Assembly: GCF_000006565.2 (NCBI RefSeq) | Contig: NC_031480.1 | Coordinates: forward strand, 6,069,170-6,133,169 | From: Toxoplasma gondii ME49 | Taxonomy: Eukaryota > Apicomplexa > Conoidasida > Eucoccidiorida > Sarcocystidae | Length of the DNA stretch: 64,000 nucleotides | Direction of reading: 5' to 3' | In this document: positions 1 to 11,889 of the stretch, piece after piece | How the letters are laid out: the number at the start of each line of letters is the position of its first letter | How positions within the stretch are numbered: the first letter of the stretch is position 1 | Position numbers and translations under genes: made by a program | The notes under the pieces: model-generated | Seen by the model: only the letters and a program-made list of their open reading frames with translations | The model's database searches: none | What the model was told of the DNA's origin: nothing

Positions 1-710
1 TGGGTGCACTGCTGTTGCCATTTGCATGTCGGCGGTGCTCGAGTTCAGGTCTGGCTTTCGCCGTAAAGCAGCTTCCTTGCCTAGCATGCGTCTCTCACCT
101 TTTCTCGTCTTACATAAAGGGACGCAGGCTCCTCTGGCCTTGGGAGAATGAGGAGACTCGACGCGTCTTCTCCGCATGTTCTCTGCACCAGCTTCTCCCT
201 TCCAGGCTGCTGTTTCTGCTTTTTTCTTCTGGAATCTTCATCGATCGATCATCGGGAGCACAAGTAGTTAGTCGTTCAGCTGTCCTTCCTGCAGCCGCTT
301 GTCGAGTTCCTCCTCCCTCGTCTGCTGAGTTTCGACAAACGCAAGCAGCTGCGCTTCTTCTCGTATCGGATGCTATTTGTTCATGGCCCTTTCTTTCGTT
401 ATTCATGCATGTGCACATGTATGTCTATATATACGTCCTCTCCCATTTCGACAGTTATATGACACCGTATACACAAGCACAAATACTGGTTTGACGAAGC
501 GAACTCGGAGAAGGGGTGGACGATCTGCCGTTCCTGCGGTGTTGTTCACCTTTTTGTTTTGCAATTCAGAAATTCACATCGAAGTGTCTGAGCGCAGTTG
601 GCCTCGTCTACGCCGACGTCACTCGCCTCGAACAGACGGACTCTCAACATGCATCCCAGAGGCAGACTTCGTTTCCTCTTTCTCCTTCGTCGCCTTCTTC
701 TTTCTTTGAG

Positions 711-3621
711 CTGCGTGAGGGCTGTGAGGTCGAGCGAGCCTTCATGGAGATCGCGGAGGCGGAAATGAGAAGTGGAGTCCTTCTCGTTGGCCAGCTGCTC
801 GAGGTGAGAGTCTTCTGTTTCACGAAACATCCACAGTCCACCATAGTATAAATGTATATATATATATATATATGCATATATATATATATGCGTTCCTTTC
901 CTTTCTTTCTGCTGACTCGATCTGTCTCTCTTGATTCGAGGACATGTTTGTGTGTATGTTTGTTGATGTATGTCTGCTCACTTAGACTTTGCTATCTGCC
1001 CGGGGGTTCCACGTGATTCGTACATCTCAGTGTCGTGTCTCTCGGCAGAGCGAAGTGCAGTATTCGATCGACGGTGTTGCCTGGCAGGTTTTCTGAGAGT
1101 TTTCATGAACCGAGTCACTTTCGCAGATCTCATGGGTATTTGGCCGTCGACTGCATTCGCATGCAGGTTGTAGCGTTCGACCGAAGCGTCCGCTTGTGCG
1201 TCCTGTTTCGCTTGTCCGGGAGCTTGGGGGTTCTGCAGTGGCTGTCTGCTTTGTCCCTGATAGGTCGCGTCGAGCACACAATGTTGTCTTTTAACGAACT
1301 TGAAGCCTATGACTTTCTCTCGAAAACGGAGTGCATGAGCAGGCGTCGTAGACGTTTGATGCAACTACTGAAACTTGTGTGAAAAATGCCGAGGGATTGC
1401 ACCCCTGCAAATACACGCGTCATGCGTCGACAATCGTGTCATGAGCGCGACGAACGGTTCGTCTCGTCTTCTAAATGGGCCGCCCGCGAACGTCTCTCCA
1501 GACGCCTTGCATGCGATTCTTGTGTCAGCCGCGAAAGCCGCGTCAGCTTCACTCGCTGTCTCCCATTTGTCGCTTTTGCTTGCAGGCCATGACTGTCCTG
1601 GAGTCGAACGGAGACCTGATTCTTCGGCTTCACTCAGTGTACATGCGTTTCACAGCGAGTCTCCTTCTGCTGCTCTCCAGCGCCTTCTCCAACGCAGCGT
1701 TCTTTGCTCCAGCGTCGCTGCCCTCGTGGCGCAACCAGCGCTTCTTTCTGGGCTACTCCTTGAGACCTATCGAGGCCGGAGAGACCAAGAAGATTCTCGG
1801 CGCAGTCTGGGATGCGCTTGTGGACCTGCAGTCGAAGCGCAATCGGGAAGAAGACGAGAGACAGAGCCGCGAGGGATCCGCAGGTGCAAACGGCAGAAAT
1901 GCGAGGAACGACGACGCACCGGCGTGGACCGTCTCTCAGTGTCTGCCCTCCAAACTCTTCACGAGCCTGGTGCCATCCACGTACGTGAACACCAAGTACC
2001 GCTGTCGGCGCAACAAAAACAAAGAGGAATTCGCAGAGGCAACCGTCACGAAGGACGAACAATGTACAGCCAGTGTGTCCAGCGAAACATGTTTTTCCAA
2101 AGCAATCTATGGGTGCATGTATGTCTATAGATAAATATATATAAATATATATGTATGCATATATACATACGTACATACACGCATATACACATATATGTAT
2201 GTATTTGTGTATATAGTTGTATGCCTCAACATGCGTTTCCGGTGGAAAGTCCAGATGACCTAGACGAATCGATCTCCACTGTTGTCTGCATGGCTTGGCT
2301 TCGCCTTCCACCTGTCGCTTTGTGTGTCTCCCCTCTCTGTGTCTCTCTTCATATTTCCCTCTCTCTCCTCTCTCTACGTCTCTTGCACCTCGCGTTCTCA
2401 CCCCTGTCCTATGGGCTGTTCGGCGCTGTCTCGCTGGCGCTGTCCCCGCCACTGCACTCCACGAGATTCATCGCGAGCGACCCTTTGGCCGCGTATTCAC
2501 GTCCTCGTCTGTCTGTTTGCCTCTCCGGCTGCGCGCCCACAGATGGCTGTGCCAGTGGAACGACTTTTTCCTGCTTGCGCAAATTCGCGACGTGGACCGG
2601 CGCCTCAAATTGTTTACCGCGGCGCGGCGTGTGCTCTCCGAAAAGGATTGCCCGTCTCCGAGCCTGTCGACTGCTGCGCGCTGTTCGGAGGCGAACGAGG
2701 ACGCAGAAGAACGCATGCAGAAGCGGAGGCGGTGCGACGAAATGGCGCCTGTCATGCAAGCAAGCAAGCAGCAGACGCCGGAGACAGAGAAGACTTCCGA
2801 GATGCGCAGGGCAGCGCCGGATGAGAAGGGCGCTTTAGAGGAACAAATCGCTTCTGCGTTGTTTCTTCGCACGCGAGAAAAACGCGAAAAAATCGTCGTG
2901 CGATTCTTGGAGAAACTCGGTGTTGGTGGTAAGGAGCAGGACTCTGAATGCTTTGTTTTCATAAGTCAAACCCCCAGACGCTGCAGTCACAGGCGATGCA
3001 TGTGGAGAGTGAGGTGGAAGCTTGCAGAGCACGTTGCATGGCACGACTGCGTCGGAGGTTTTTTTGGGAGCGTTTAACGGTCTTGTTTGCTCAGATGTTC
3101 GATGTAGATGAACAGTTTCCATTCGTCAGAGATGTGTGTAGAGTGTTTTAACCTGTGTGAGTTGTTAGATGTTCGTGGCTAGGCAGTCGCGCTTGAATCG
3201 GCGAGCACTGACGGGAGCTCCTTTTCCTTGAATCGGAAAGAGCGGCAAAATGGCACGAAGAAAACGCAGTCCCTGACTATCAACGGATCTCGTCAGTGTC
3301 TCTCCTTTATCTCTCTTCTTCGTAGATTTCCTCCTCCCGGAAGCCTCGCCGTTCCGGCAGCTGCTCTCCCGGCCGGCCTCTCAGAAGACACAGCGCCACA
3401 CACCCGACGCGGAGGCCGCGCAAAGCGAAACAACGAAGATCGCGGAAGAACCGCAGAAGAAGGCTTCTAAGCCATGGGAACATCTCTTGACGGAGGCCGC
3501 AGAGAGCGCCGACCGTGCATGGGGAAATGTGAAATTCCTTTCGCTCGAGAGCATTTGTCAGGCGGCTGTCGGCGAGGGTCTCCAACGCGAGAACGAAGCG
3601 TCTTTCTGGCGCAGTGCATAA
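711..3621 (+). CDS. Unidentified multi-exon protein, 3' exons only
   Basis: I do not recognise this protein. Four exons are supported by splice sites, matching phases and coding character: 711-803, 1586-1995, 2543-2928 and 3326-3621. Phases run 0 to 0, then 2, then 1, and each join restores one frame; for example AA at 1994-1995 plus A at 2543 gives Lys followed by WLCQWNDFFLLAQ. The second exon carries a Leu-rich, possibly membrane or buried helix segment (FTASLLLLLSS) followed by a charged, disordered stretch. The third is helical and rich in Arg/Lys/Glu. The last exon reads in frame to TAA at 3619-3621, but a GT at 3614 could splice onward. The 5' part of the gene lies outside the window or in the unclear stretch 1-710. 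It converges on the NOSIP-like gene. Seen: frames and splice sites. Inferred: that these are one gene. Confidence 0.55.
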
Positions 3622-3678
3622 ACCAGTAGTGTTGTGCGAATTCCAGAAAGCCGTTTGGCCTCTCGTGACACCGCAGAG

Positions 3679-4254
3679 AAACTGGAAAGTCGTTGAAGGG
3701 GATACGCCCTTCGCTCGATTGGCCTTGCCCCGTGAGCGCCTCCCACAGGGAGGTCAAAGAGGTCGAGGCAAACGGCGACTCGAAAAGAAACGCGACATCA
3801 CCCTTTGATAAAGGCGAAGAAGGAGAGGCGACGCAGGTCTCGCTCGCGGATCACTCGGACAGAGACACTGCTGTCGAGCCTCTTTTTCTACGTCGACTTT
3901 TGAGGGTCCTAGAATTCGCAGGTGTGATATCAGACAGGATTTTCTCAGTGCGTTTCTCAGAGAATACATGCACTTCAGTTGTCTTCACCCATGTCACGAG
4001 AATGGGGAAAGTCGCTTCGAGGAAACAGAAGACTGCGTTTTTCTTCGATGCGTTCGCTTTTGCTCTGGCCGAGTTCCGCCAACCTTGCGTTTGTGTACTC
4101 GGAAGCGAAGACGAGCACTCAGCTCTCCAACAGAGAGAAGGGGAAAAACGCGACCGACATCGCAGGCGTCGCCTCTCTGGAAGTTCTGCTGAAAAACGAA
4201 AACCTCCAGAGGCTTTCTCAGATTCCGGTTGCCCTTCTTCTCAGTCGTTCTCGT
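3679..4254 (+). other. Possible further 3' exons of the left-edge gene
   Basis: Two stretches look coding but could not be joined with confidence. A frame open from about 3679 to 3921 encodes a hydrophilic segment ending in EPLFLRRLLRVLEFAG with a GT at 3922. A second frame, about 4168-4254, encodes GVASLEVLLKNENLQRLSQ after an AG at 4166-4167, and the phases of these two pieces agree. Linking them to the exon ending near 3613 would require an intron of only about 65 bases, which is unusually short for this genome. They may be terminal exons, an alternative 3' end, or untranslated sequence. Confidence 0.3.
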
Positions 4255-4269
4255 CTTTCGAAGTATATC

Positions 4270-4377
4270 TCTACGTCTATCTGCCTTCGGTCGCGTATTT
4301 CAAAGTCTGTGTCTCTACATCTATCTGCCTTCGGTCGCGTATTTCAAAGTCTGTGTCTCTACGTCTATCTGCCTTCG
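4270..4377 (+). repeat. 44-bp tandem repeat, about 2.5 copies
   Basis: A 44-bp unit starting TCTACGTCTATCTGCC repeats at 4270, 4314 and 4358, the last copy truncated near 4377. Copies are nearly identical (one G/A difference in the second). The unit length is not a multiple of three, so a reading frame running through it would change with each copy. It sits just past the last plausible exon of the left-edge gene, probably in the 3' UTR or intergenic DNA. Confidence 0.85.
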
Positions 4378-4910
4378 TCCCAGTTTAAATTCTTCTCGAA
4401 TCGTTCTTTCTTCGCCTTTTCTAGTTTCTCTTCTTCTTTTCGGGAACCTGGGGAGGAGGCAGGCATGTTGGCTTGAGCTGTGTTGGAACGCGTTTATCAG
4501 TTCGCTCCTCTGGTGGCACTCTCCAGTGAACTGCATAACTTTGACCGGGTGCAACGCTTTCATAAATGCATCCACCATTTATTTCTAACTTTTCTGGAAG
4601 CCGCTTTCGAGCCTCAGAGCCAGCCGTCCGCCGTCACAGGGCCTCCTCGAGGCGTCCAGACTGCTACGATAAAAAAGCGAACGCATGCGCTTCCCTGTCG
4701 AGAAATTTACGCATGTGTATATGCGCACACAAATATAAACAGCTGCTCCAAAGCACACATACCTGCACGCGTATATCCGTAAACAGAAACCAGAGAAGAA
4801 AAAAGATAAGCGCGGCTGACAAGGCGTCTTGCGACAGAACATGACACATAGAACATCAGACTGTTTCGATAAAAGAAGAGACAAAATACCAAAGAATAAG
4901 TGGATAGACG

Positions 4911-4942
<32 letters not shown>

Positions 4943-4955
4943 CATATATATATAC

Positions 4956-4986
<31 letters not shown>

Positions 4987-5670
4987 CATATATATATATG
5001 CATGTGCATCTGCGTGGATATCCGTGGAAGTACGTCGATGAAGACGTCGACAGACTTTCCGAATGTTTAAAGGGATTGACAGAGACAGGCAGCAGCACGA
5101 GGTCCACCAGACGAAACAAGAGGAGCGTCCTGCCTGAGACGCTCGCTTGTGAAGATCGTGAGGCACACCTGCACTCAAGAGGAAAACTGGGAACAGACTC
5201 GAACCGAATCGCGTTACACGCCGACAGCCGAGAGCGAACAACAGGCGGGGCTTGAGAAGACAACAGAGAGCGAAAGGAGACCGAGGAGACGGAGTGAGGA
5301 GAGCAAATCACAGACGCTCCGCATTTTACTGAATACAAGCTCTTCGCACTACGCCTTCAACAGTGTTGTGAGAACTGTAGCCTGAAAGAACAGGAATTCA
5401 GACAAACACCGAAAGCCACAGACATGCAGATCTCTGGGTGTGTGTGTATGGCGGTGCACCCCTCTATACCGAAAGATAGAACCATGCATTATTATAATTC
5501 ATGCATCAGAATTAACACAGTTAACATCAGCAAAGCGCGCCTGCTCTACCCTAGAGAGTGCAAATGCAAACAGCGGGAGAGGCAGCAGTAGACAAAAGCA
5601 GCAAGACACATACGCATGTATGCATGTGTGGCTATCTGTACTTTCCTCCCGACATAAAAATAAATATACT

Positions 5671-5705
<35 letters not shown>

Positions 5706-5736
5706 TATATACTATATAATAAAATATAATATATAT

Positions 5737-5770
<34 letters not shown>

Positions 5771-5810
5771 CTATATAATAAAATATAATATATATATATA
5801 TATGTGATGG
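4378..5810. other. Convergent intergenic region with (TA)n blocks
   Basis: No supported gene lies here. It separates the 3' ends of two convergent genes. It holds two long TA-dinucleotide blocks, 4911-4999 and 5661-5803. The second contains a roughly 59-bp internal duplication (ACTATATAATAAAATATAAT at 5710 and again at about 5770) and stops only 8 bases beyond the stop codon of the NOSIP-like gene, so it must form the start of that gene's 3' UTR. Open frames here encode only Ile-Tyr repeats. Confidence 0.75.
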
Positions 5811-8800
5811 TCAGTGTATCGCTTCCCTTGGGTAGTAGCTGCAGGGGTAAGGCAGGTGGAGTGTCGTACCTGTTCCACCTGGGACAAGAGGAATGATGTC
5901 CTGTTTGGTTATGACTTTGTCGCCGTAGAAGCCGCCCTTCTTGTTCAGGACGTATTTCTCGATGCATTCCTGAGCAGGCGCAGCGAACGAAGAGAGGGAG
6001 AGAACCGAGAGGTAAAGCCGCATCCGTCGCCTGTGGCCAAAGCACACTCTTCGTCCTTTCGCGCGATCTGCCACTGCTGGCGCTGTCTCTCCTCTTTCTG
6101 GCTCTCGGTCGCTCCACTTCCTTACATTTCGCCGATCTTCCCAACAGCAACTGCTCTGACTTTGCCTCTCGCAAACCCATACATTTGTGCGCGTCTTCCC
6201 TTCGCGAGCTTCCAGCCTGTCCCCCAGCGCTCGACTTGCGCGCTCTTGAACGTCGCACGGCTGGAGCGACGCGTCTCCTGCCTCAGCGACACAACCCTCC
6301 GCTTCTTCCGCTCAGAACTTTCGCTGCCGCGCCGTCCCCCCAGAGATTCTTCGCCACTCGGGAAAAAAAGGAGCCGACAGAGCAGCTGTCGATGCTCACC
6401 ATCAGGATGACGTCCCCCGTCGGGATGACAGCAGCAGCCTTCTGATTTGTGATTGCGCGCTTCGAAATCTTACACGACCATCTGCGCGAGGGCAGCGAGG
6501 AGTGAAAGGCATGAAAGGGTGGAGGTGTGAAAGGAAGACTCGAAAAGACGCGACTTGAAAAGACGCGACTCGAAACGAAGCGACTTGAAAAGAAGCGACG
6601 CGAAGGAGACATGCCGCCGAGAAAACGGCCCACCAGGCCGCAACCACGAGGGCAAGTTTCGCACGCGCGACAGGTACGAAGAGAAATCAGACGCGAACAA
6701 GACACACAGCTGCAGGTCGGAAACGCCAGGGACCTCTACGGTGAGGCGTCGAAAACGACAAAGACGAAGAAAAGAAGAAGCCGAGCGAGAGGAAGTGACA
6801 AGAAGCAGAGAGAGCAGTCCAGACGAGCGAGGAAGAATGCGCAACAGTAAGGAGGAGGCACAACAGGCACCTGCGCCTGGACGCCGAACCACCGAGCAGG
6901 AAACGCCAGCTGAGAAGAGAAGCGTCAAAGAGCGGAAAGACAAAGTTTTCACTCCGCGACCGCGCCAAGAACCAGGCATTGACTTGACACACCGTAGAAG
7001 CTCACGAGAATCCTGCAGAGAGGAAACGTAAAGCTTCAATACGAGAGTCAACATCTGAAACGATGGATATTTGATCACTGCATGGTCTTTCCTATCCGGC
7101 TCACTGTATTAAAGAAATCTGTAGGCCGAAACGCGAGAAGGGGGAGCCCAAGAAACGCACACGGAAAACCGACGCAAAACCACTGGCCAGAACATGCGCG
7201 AGAACAACGAGTGGAACATGCGCGAGAACAACGAGTGGAACATGCGCGAGAACAACGAGTGGAACATGCGCGAGAACAACGAGTGGAACATGCGCGAAAC
7301 CGTTTCTGTGTTACCTGTTGAACTCCGTTTCTTTATCGTCCAGCAATTCGGGATTCAGGTACACGAGCTGCTTCAGCTTCAGCGGCTTCCTCGTGATGGG
7401 GCATTCGAGAGACCTGCAGAGGAAATCTCACAATTAACTCCGGTCTCGCTGGTACGTCGACGCTTAAGAGGAAGAGACACTGATGAAGCCGACAGTCTAC
7501 GGCAGGCGCGCGCCAGAGCGGTCGTATGCAGCAGTGGCTGGGCGACGGAGAACAGAAGCAAGTCGCCGTGGAGGCCTGCCGCAAATCGGACGCCCAGCTC
7601 CTGCGACAGACGAAGACGAGCGGCAGACGCAGCGGACAGAGGGAAAAAGACGAGGAAGGGAGACAACACCGGTGCAAGAAAGCGGAGACATGGACACAGA
7701 CGGCGAAAAGAAGAAAAGACAGAGAGGGAGAGGCGACCAGCGGTCTCACCGCTTGGGAGGTTTCGCCTCTTCAGGAGGCGCCGACGGAGTATTCTCCACA
7801 GCCTGCAGGGAAGCGTAGCAAGACCGCGAACGCAAAAGAGAAGACGCAGACACAACAGGCAATGTCAGACAACAAGAGGATGCTCGACAGATACAGCAAG
7901 CAGACTGAGGCGACGGCAAGAAAGCACAAGTTCAACAACGAATCGGAAGGCGCACAAAGGTTTACCCAGGGCAAGGAGAAAGCACAGAGGCAGACGAAAA
8001 GCGCAAAAGCAATTTCACGTTTCTTAAATGTAAAAAATTGACGGACCATTCATCCTCAGCATCTGCATATTTGTACATAAACACAAATATACATATACAT
8101 ATATATATATACATATGTATATATATATATATATACACATATAGATATATATATATATATAGACATGTATAGATATAAAAGATAGAAATAGACACAAATA
8201 CACAGAAAGAGATAGACACACAAATCTGGATTGTCGAAAGATGTAAGAAATCACATACGCGCAGTCCCTGTTAATAAACCAGTAAACAACTCTATCAACC
8301 GGAGCCTACACACAGACACATTTATTCAAATTATATAAAGATATATAATTATATATATATATATATATACAGATATATATATATATATACAGACATATAT
8401 ATATACATATATATACAGATATATATATATATATACAGATATATATATATATATATACAGATATATATATATATATATATATATATACGGATATATATAT
8501 ATACAGATATATATATATATATATATATTGTATAGTTGTACGGCCTGTGTCGTCATCGAGAATCGCAAGTGCTGTTTAGGAATCTGGAGAAAGAGTGGAG
8601 AGAAGTCTCTCGTTATCAGAAGCAGACGTTATGATGTGCATGCATGCAGCCGAACTGGCGGCTTCCCGTCGATACGCCCGGCTCGAACGTCGTAGAGAGT
8701 GACAGTCTCAGAGAAGTTCTTCACGAGCGAGTTCTCTTCCTGCGCTTCTCTCACCCAAAAGCTCTTTTCGCGCGCAGCGGCCTTTCCGCCTTCGCCGATG

Positions 8801-11800
8801 AGCAGATGCGGATTTTTCTGGGGACAAAAACGGACACTGCTGCAATCCTGACATTGTATTCGTGACCGGATTTGTTTCAGGCTTGTCCTAAAGCTACACT
8901 GTCGACGACAACAGCTTCCACACAAACATGAGGATATTCGAATCCAGCATTTTTTGGTAAACGTCCAGGGGGGTTCCTCTCGGCACATGCGGAAACAGCC
9001 GAGAACTAAAACTCCAGCTCTCTCAGAGAGCGGCATCGATGGTCTACCAACAGCTTTTTGTGACGACGTCCCCTCGTATGCACATAAAAAGTAGTACACA
9101 CATATACATATATATATATATACATATGTATAAACAGATAAACAGATGAATATATGTTTGTATATTTTTATGAGAGATGTGTAGAGAGAGAGGGGTAGAC
9201 ACGGCTGCATAGACAGATCGATGGAGAGAACTCGACAGACAGAGAGATATCGAGAGAGATAGATGAAGATCTATAGATCATTGGAGATAGGTAGATGTAG
9301 ATAGATATAGATAGAAGCTTTCCGAGACAAATAGAGTTTGCCTGACGCACACCGAAGCGAGTTTTGTGCAGCGTCTCATCCACGCCCCTCTGCGTAGACG
9401 CATGGCCAGGCAGATGCCCACATTGCATGCAAGCTAAGTATGCAGATACAGCGAATAAGAAGGGATGTTGTTGGCACACAGTGGAGAGCGAAATGCGAGG
9501 TGAACAAGCGTCGCGACTTGGTGCACTCTCAGCTCGCATTGCTTCTCATGCACTTTATTCTCTGTTTACCTTCGGGGCTAATTCGAGTTCGGCCACTGTC
9601 GGTTTTCGCTGCTTGGCGTAGTAGGACGCGACTTTGTTTTCTTCCTCGAGAAATTTGTTCTTCTCTGCACTCGCCTCCTCCATCTTCTTCACTGCGTCGG
9701 CCTGAGGCGAGAGGGAGACAGAGAGAGAAAACAACTTGCGAACAAGACCTCCAACACCCGCCCTGGGGGAACAGAACGAAGCCGGAAAGCTCCCCATCCA
9801 AGCGAGACGCGTATCCCAACCTATTTCGCTCACACGAAACGTTTCCCTCTGTGCGGTGCAAGAGGGCAACCAGTCGAAGCACCACAGAGTCGAAAAAGGA
9901 GGATGCAGATGCAGAGAGAGACAAGAAAAATTAAACTCGTCTTCATGTGCATGTAGGTCTACGAAGCCACCGCTTTTCGACAGTCTGCCAGATTTTCTCA
10001 GAAAGCAGATGAACGCAAGAGAGACGCGCACAGAAGTCTGTGCCTTTAGGTCGAGGAGCAGCGCTGTGTGAAGAGCGAAGAAGAAGAAACGAGACGCAAC
10101 TTTCTCGACTTTCCTCCTCGTCCTGCTAAAAAACGAATTTGTATGCGGCGACGCAGGATCGTCTATCCAGCGCAACTACGTGTTCCACTTCTTCTCTGGC
10201 TGGAGCTGTTGAGAACGCAGCCGAAACCTGAAACGCAGGGAAGCGGCTCTCCGTCGCGCTTCCTCTGGGCGCAGAGCCTAAAGAGTCGTCACACCAGGCG
10301 AGTTTATGCTCCTTCTTTCTGGGCGAAAGTGTATCTCAAACATGAAGGTGTTCCTTCCCTCGTCGACAGTCTCCTGAAGGAAGACGGGGAGCGAGGCCTG
10401 CGCATCGGCCTCAACCGTTCGAGTGCAGCTTTCCTACCTCCTTCTTCGCGATTTGTTGCGCTTCCCATTCCTTCAACTCCTTCGCCATCCTCTTCTTCTG
10501 GTCCTCAAAGTTGAAAAACAGACACTGCTTGCAGTAGACCAGTCCCTGGGGTGTACAGACAGGCGCCAGGGCCGTTCGGTTGCACAGCCAACACGCTTCG
10601 AACCGTCGCAGGGCATCCGTGTCTAGACGCTCGCGCTGCGTTCCGACGTCTGAACCACAGCGGCAATGCAAGCAACAGAAAGAACAGAAGTCGTTCCAAA
10701 ACGGACTGCGAGAGCCATGGGAGGCACACGATTACGCGTAGACTGACACCAACGTATACCTGACTGTGTACGTACATTCACGGAGACGTATCTATCTGTA
10801 TAGATATCCTCATGAGTGAACAGCTCCCCACTCATGTCCATACCTATACTTGTATACATGCATATATATATATATATATATATATGTAGATAGATAGATA
10901 GATAAACATGGATACTCATGAAAGACGTGTATGCACTTGCATGTATATGCATATGTATACATCTGCATTTGTACAAATATGGAGAGAAGAACGGGATGTT
11001 AAAGCAGATGTGAGCAAGAGAGAGGGGCAAGAGTCGAGGTGAGGCGCGAAACGGAGATGGAGGGACTTCGCAAAAGTCGAGCAGAAGCAAAAGAAGGGAT
11101 GCGACCTGGAAAGGATTTCGAGAACGCCACAGTCACCACACCTTTCACTGCATGCAGAAAAGAGCATCGCGACAGAGAGGGCTTCCAGGAAGGCAAAGAA
11201 AGTCGGAAAAAAAGTCGACGGACAGAAACAGAAGAAACAACAGACTCCAGCACGGAGAGACGCCGGAGGCCGAGGAAGGGGAGGAGGGAACGGAGGCGAT
11301 CCGGAAGAGACACCGAGGAGACGAGATAAGGAAGGAAAAAAGTCTTGTTGAGAACGTAGAGGACACCGACGGAGGCTCACGAGGTAGAACTGACGAGTCA
11401 TCCAGAGAAGGACGCAAACAGGATTCAGAGAAATGAAGCAAGAAGGGGAAGAGAGAAGAGCGAGAAGACAGAGGAGAGGAGACGAGTCCGAATCAGAGCG
11501 GCCAAGTTGAACAGGAAGGAGAGAAGAGAAGACGAACGAGAAGGTCATCCCAACGAAATAAACGAAGGAGGTGATTTGGAAATGAGCAGGACGGGGCAGT
11601 TCTCCGACATGGCAAAAAACAAGGAGGAAGATAGCGAAAGGAGCAGAGCATCCAATCGAAAAATCGATGAGCCGGGGACAAGAGAAACAGCGAGTTCTTG
11701 TGCGAGAGCCCAGACAGAGAGAGGGAATCTCAGCTGGTGGACGTCGTCGGTCTGCTCGAAGAGAAGCAGAACTCAGAGAAGGGCAAACACCGCAGAGAGA

Positions 11801-11889
11801 ATCTTCATGCGCTCACCTTTCAGCTTCTTCCTCTCATGGTAAGAATAAAAGGCGGCGCTGGTGGCGTTCTTGCTGTGTCGGGCCGGCAT
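5811..11889 (-). CDS. NOSIP-like U-box E3 ubiquitin ligase family protein
   Basis: Exons in transcript order are 11889-11817, 10649-10438, 9701-9570, 8817-(about 8755 to 8630), 7413-7315, 6481-6400 and 5969-5811. The N-terminus [20 protein letters not shown], a CxxC...CxxC zinc site (Cys44, 47, 64, 67), a charged coiled-coil, a KSFW motif, the second U-box half with [13 protein letters not shown], and a C-terminus ending in an [11 protein letters not shown] segment follow the order seen in nitric-oxide-synthase-interacting protein. NOSIP proteins are nuclear, associate with spliceosomes and act as ubiquitin ligases with a split U-box; that role is known for the family and only inferred here. 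Expected length of about 285-310 residues fits. The join between exon 4 and exon 5 is unresolved: exon 5 needs an incoming phase of 2, but all GT sites in exon 4 give phase 0 or 1. All other joins are exact. The gene is divergent from the START-domain gene. Confidence 0.85.
6536..6606. repeat. Imperfect ~15-bp tandem repeat in a NOSIP-like intron
   Basis: Four to five degenerate copies of a unit like GACGCGACTTGAAAA lie in the intron between the fifth and sixth recognised exons of the NOSIP-like gene. On the transcribed strand it is pyrimidine-rich, which suits its position about 55 bases upstream of the acceptor at 6482. Confidence 0.7.
7191..7300. repeat. 24-bp minisatellite, four copies plus a partial
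   Basis: A 24-bp unit starting AACATGCGCGAGAAC repeats perfectly at 7191, 7215, 7239 and 7263, with a partial fifth copy at 7287 that diverges near 7298. On the plus strand it would read MRENNEWN per unit, but that strand has no other evidence of coding. It lies in an intron of the minus-strand NOSIP-like gene, beginning 14 bases inside the splice donor at 7314. Perfect copies point to recent expansion. Confidence 0.9.
8090..8168. repeat. TA-rich microsatellite
   Basis: Interrupted (TA)n with ACAT and AGAC variants, located in the intron between exons 4 and 5 of the NOSIP-like gene. Confidence 0.85.
8331..8530. repeat. Long (TA)n/ACAGA microsatellite
   Basis: About 200 bases built from a higher-order unit of (TA)n interrupted regularly by ACAGA or ACGGA, in the same NOSIP-like intron as the previous block. 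The regular interruption suggests expansion of a 20-30 bp composite unit rather than simple dinucleotide slippage. Confidence 0.85.
9100..9315. repeat. TA, GAGA and GATA microsatellite cluster
   Basis: A short TA block near 9103-9130 is followed by GAGAGA and GATAGA motifs (about 9178-9315). It lies in the intron between exons 3 and 4 of the NOSIP-like gene. Confidence 0.75.
10860..10910. repeat. TA and GATA microsatellite
   Basis: (TA)n at about 10861-10886 continues into (GATA)n at about 10887-10905. It is in the first intron of the NOSIP-like gene. Confidence 0.8.

Noticed and set aside
4829..5041. Tyr/Ile repeat open frames
   Set aside because: They are translations of (TA)n microsatellite with no other support.
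7191..7300. Possible CRISPR-like array
   Set aside because: Copies are directly adjacent with no spacers, and the genome is eukaryotic.
7194..8027. Plus-strand frame with MRENNEWN repeats and an Arg/Lys-rich tail
   Set aside because: It lies across exon 5 and introns of the minus-strand NOSIP-like gene; composition reflects antisense of pyrimidine-rich introns.
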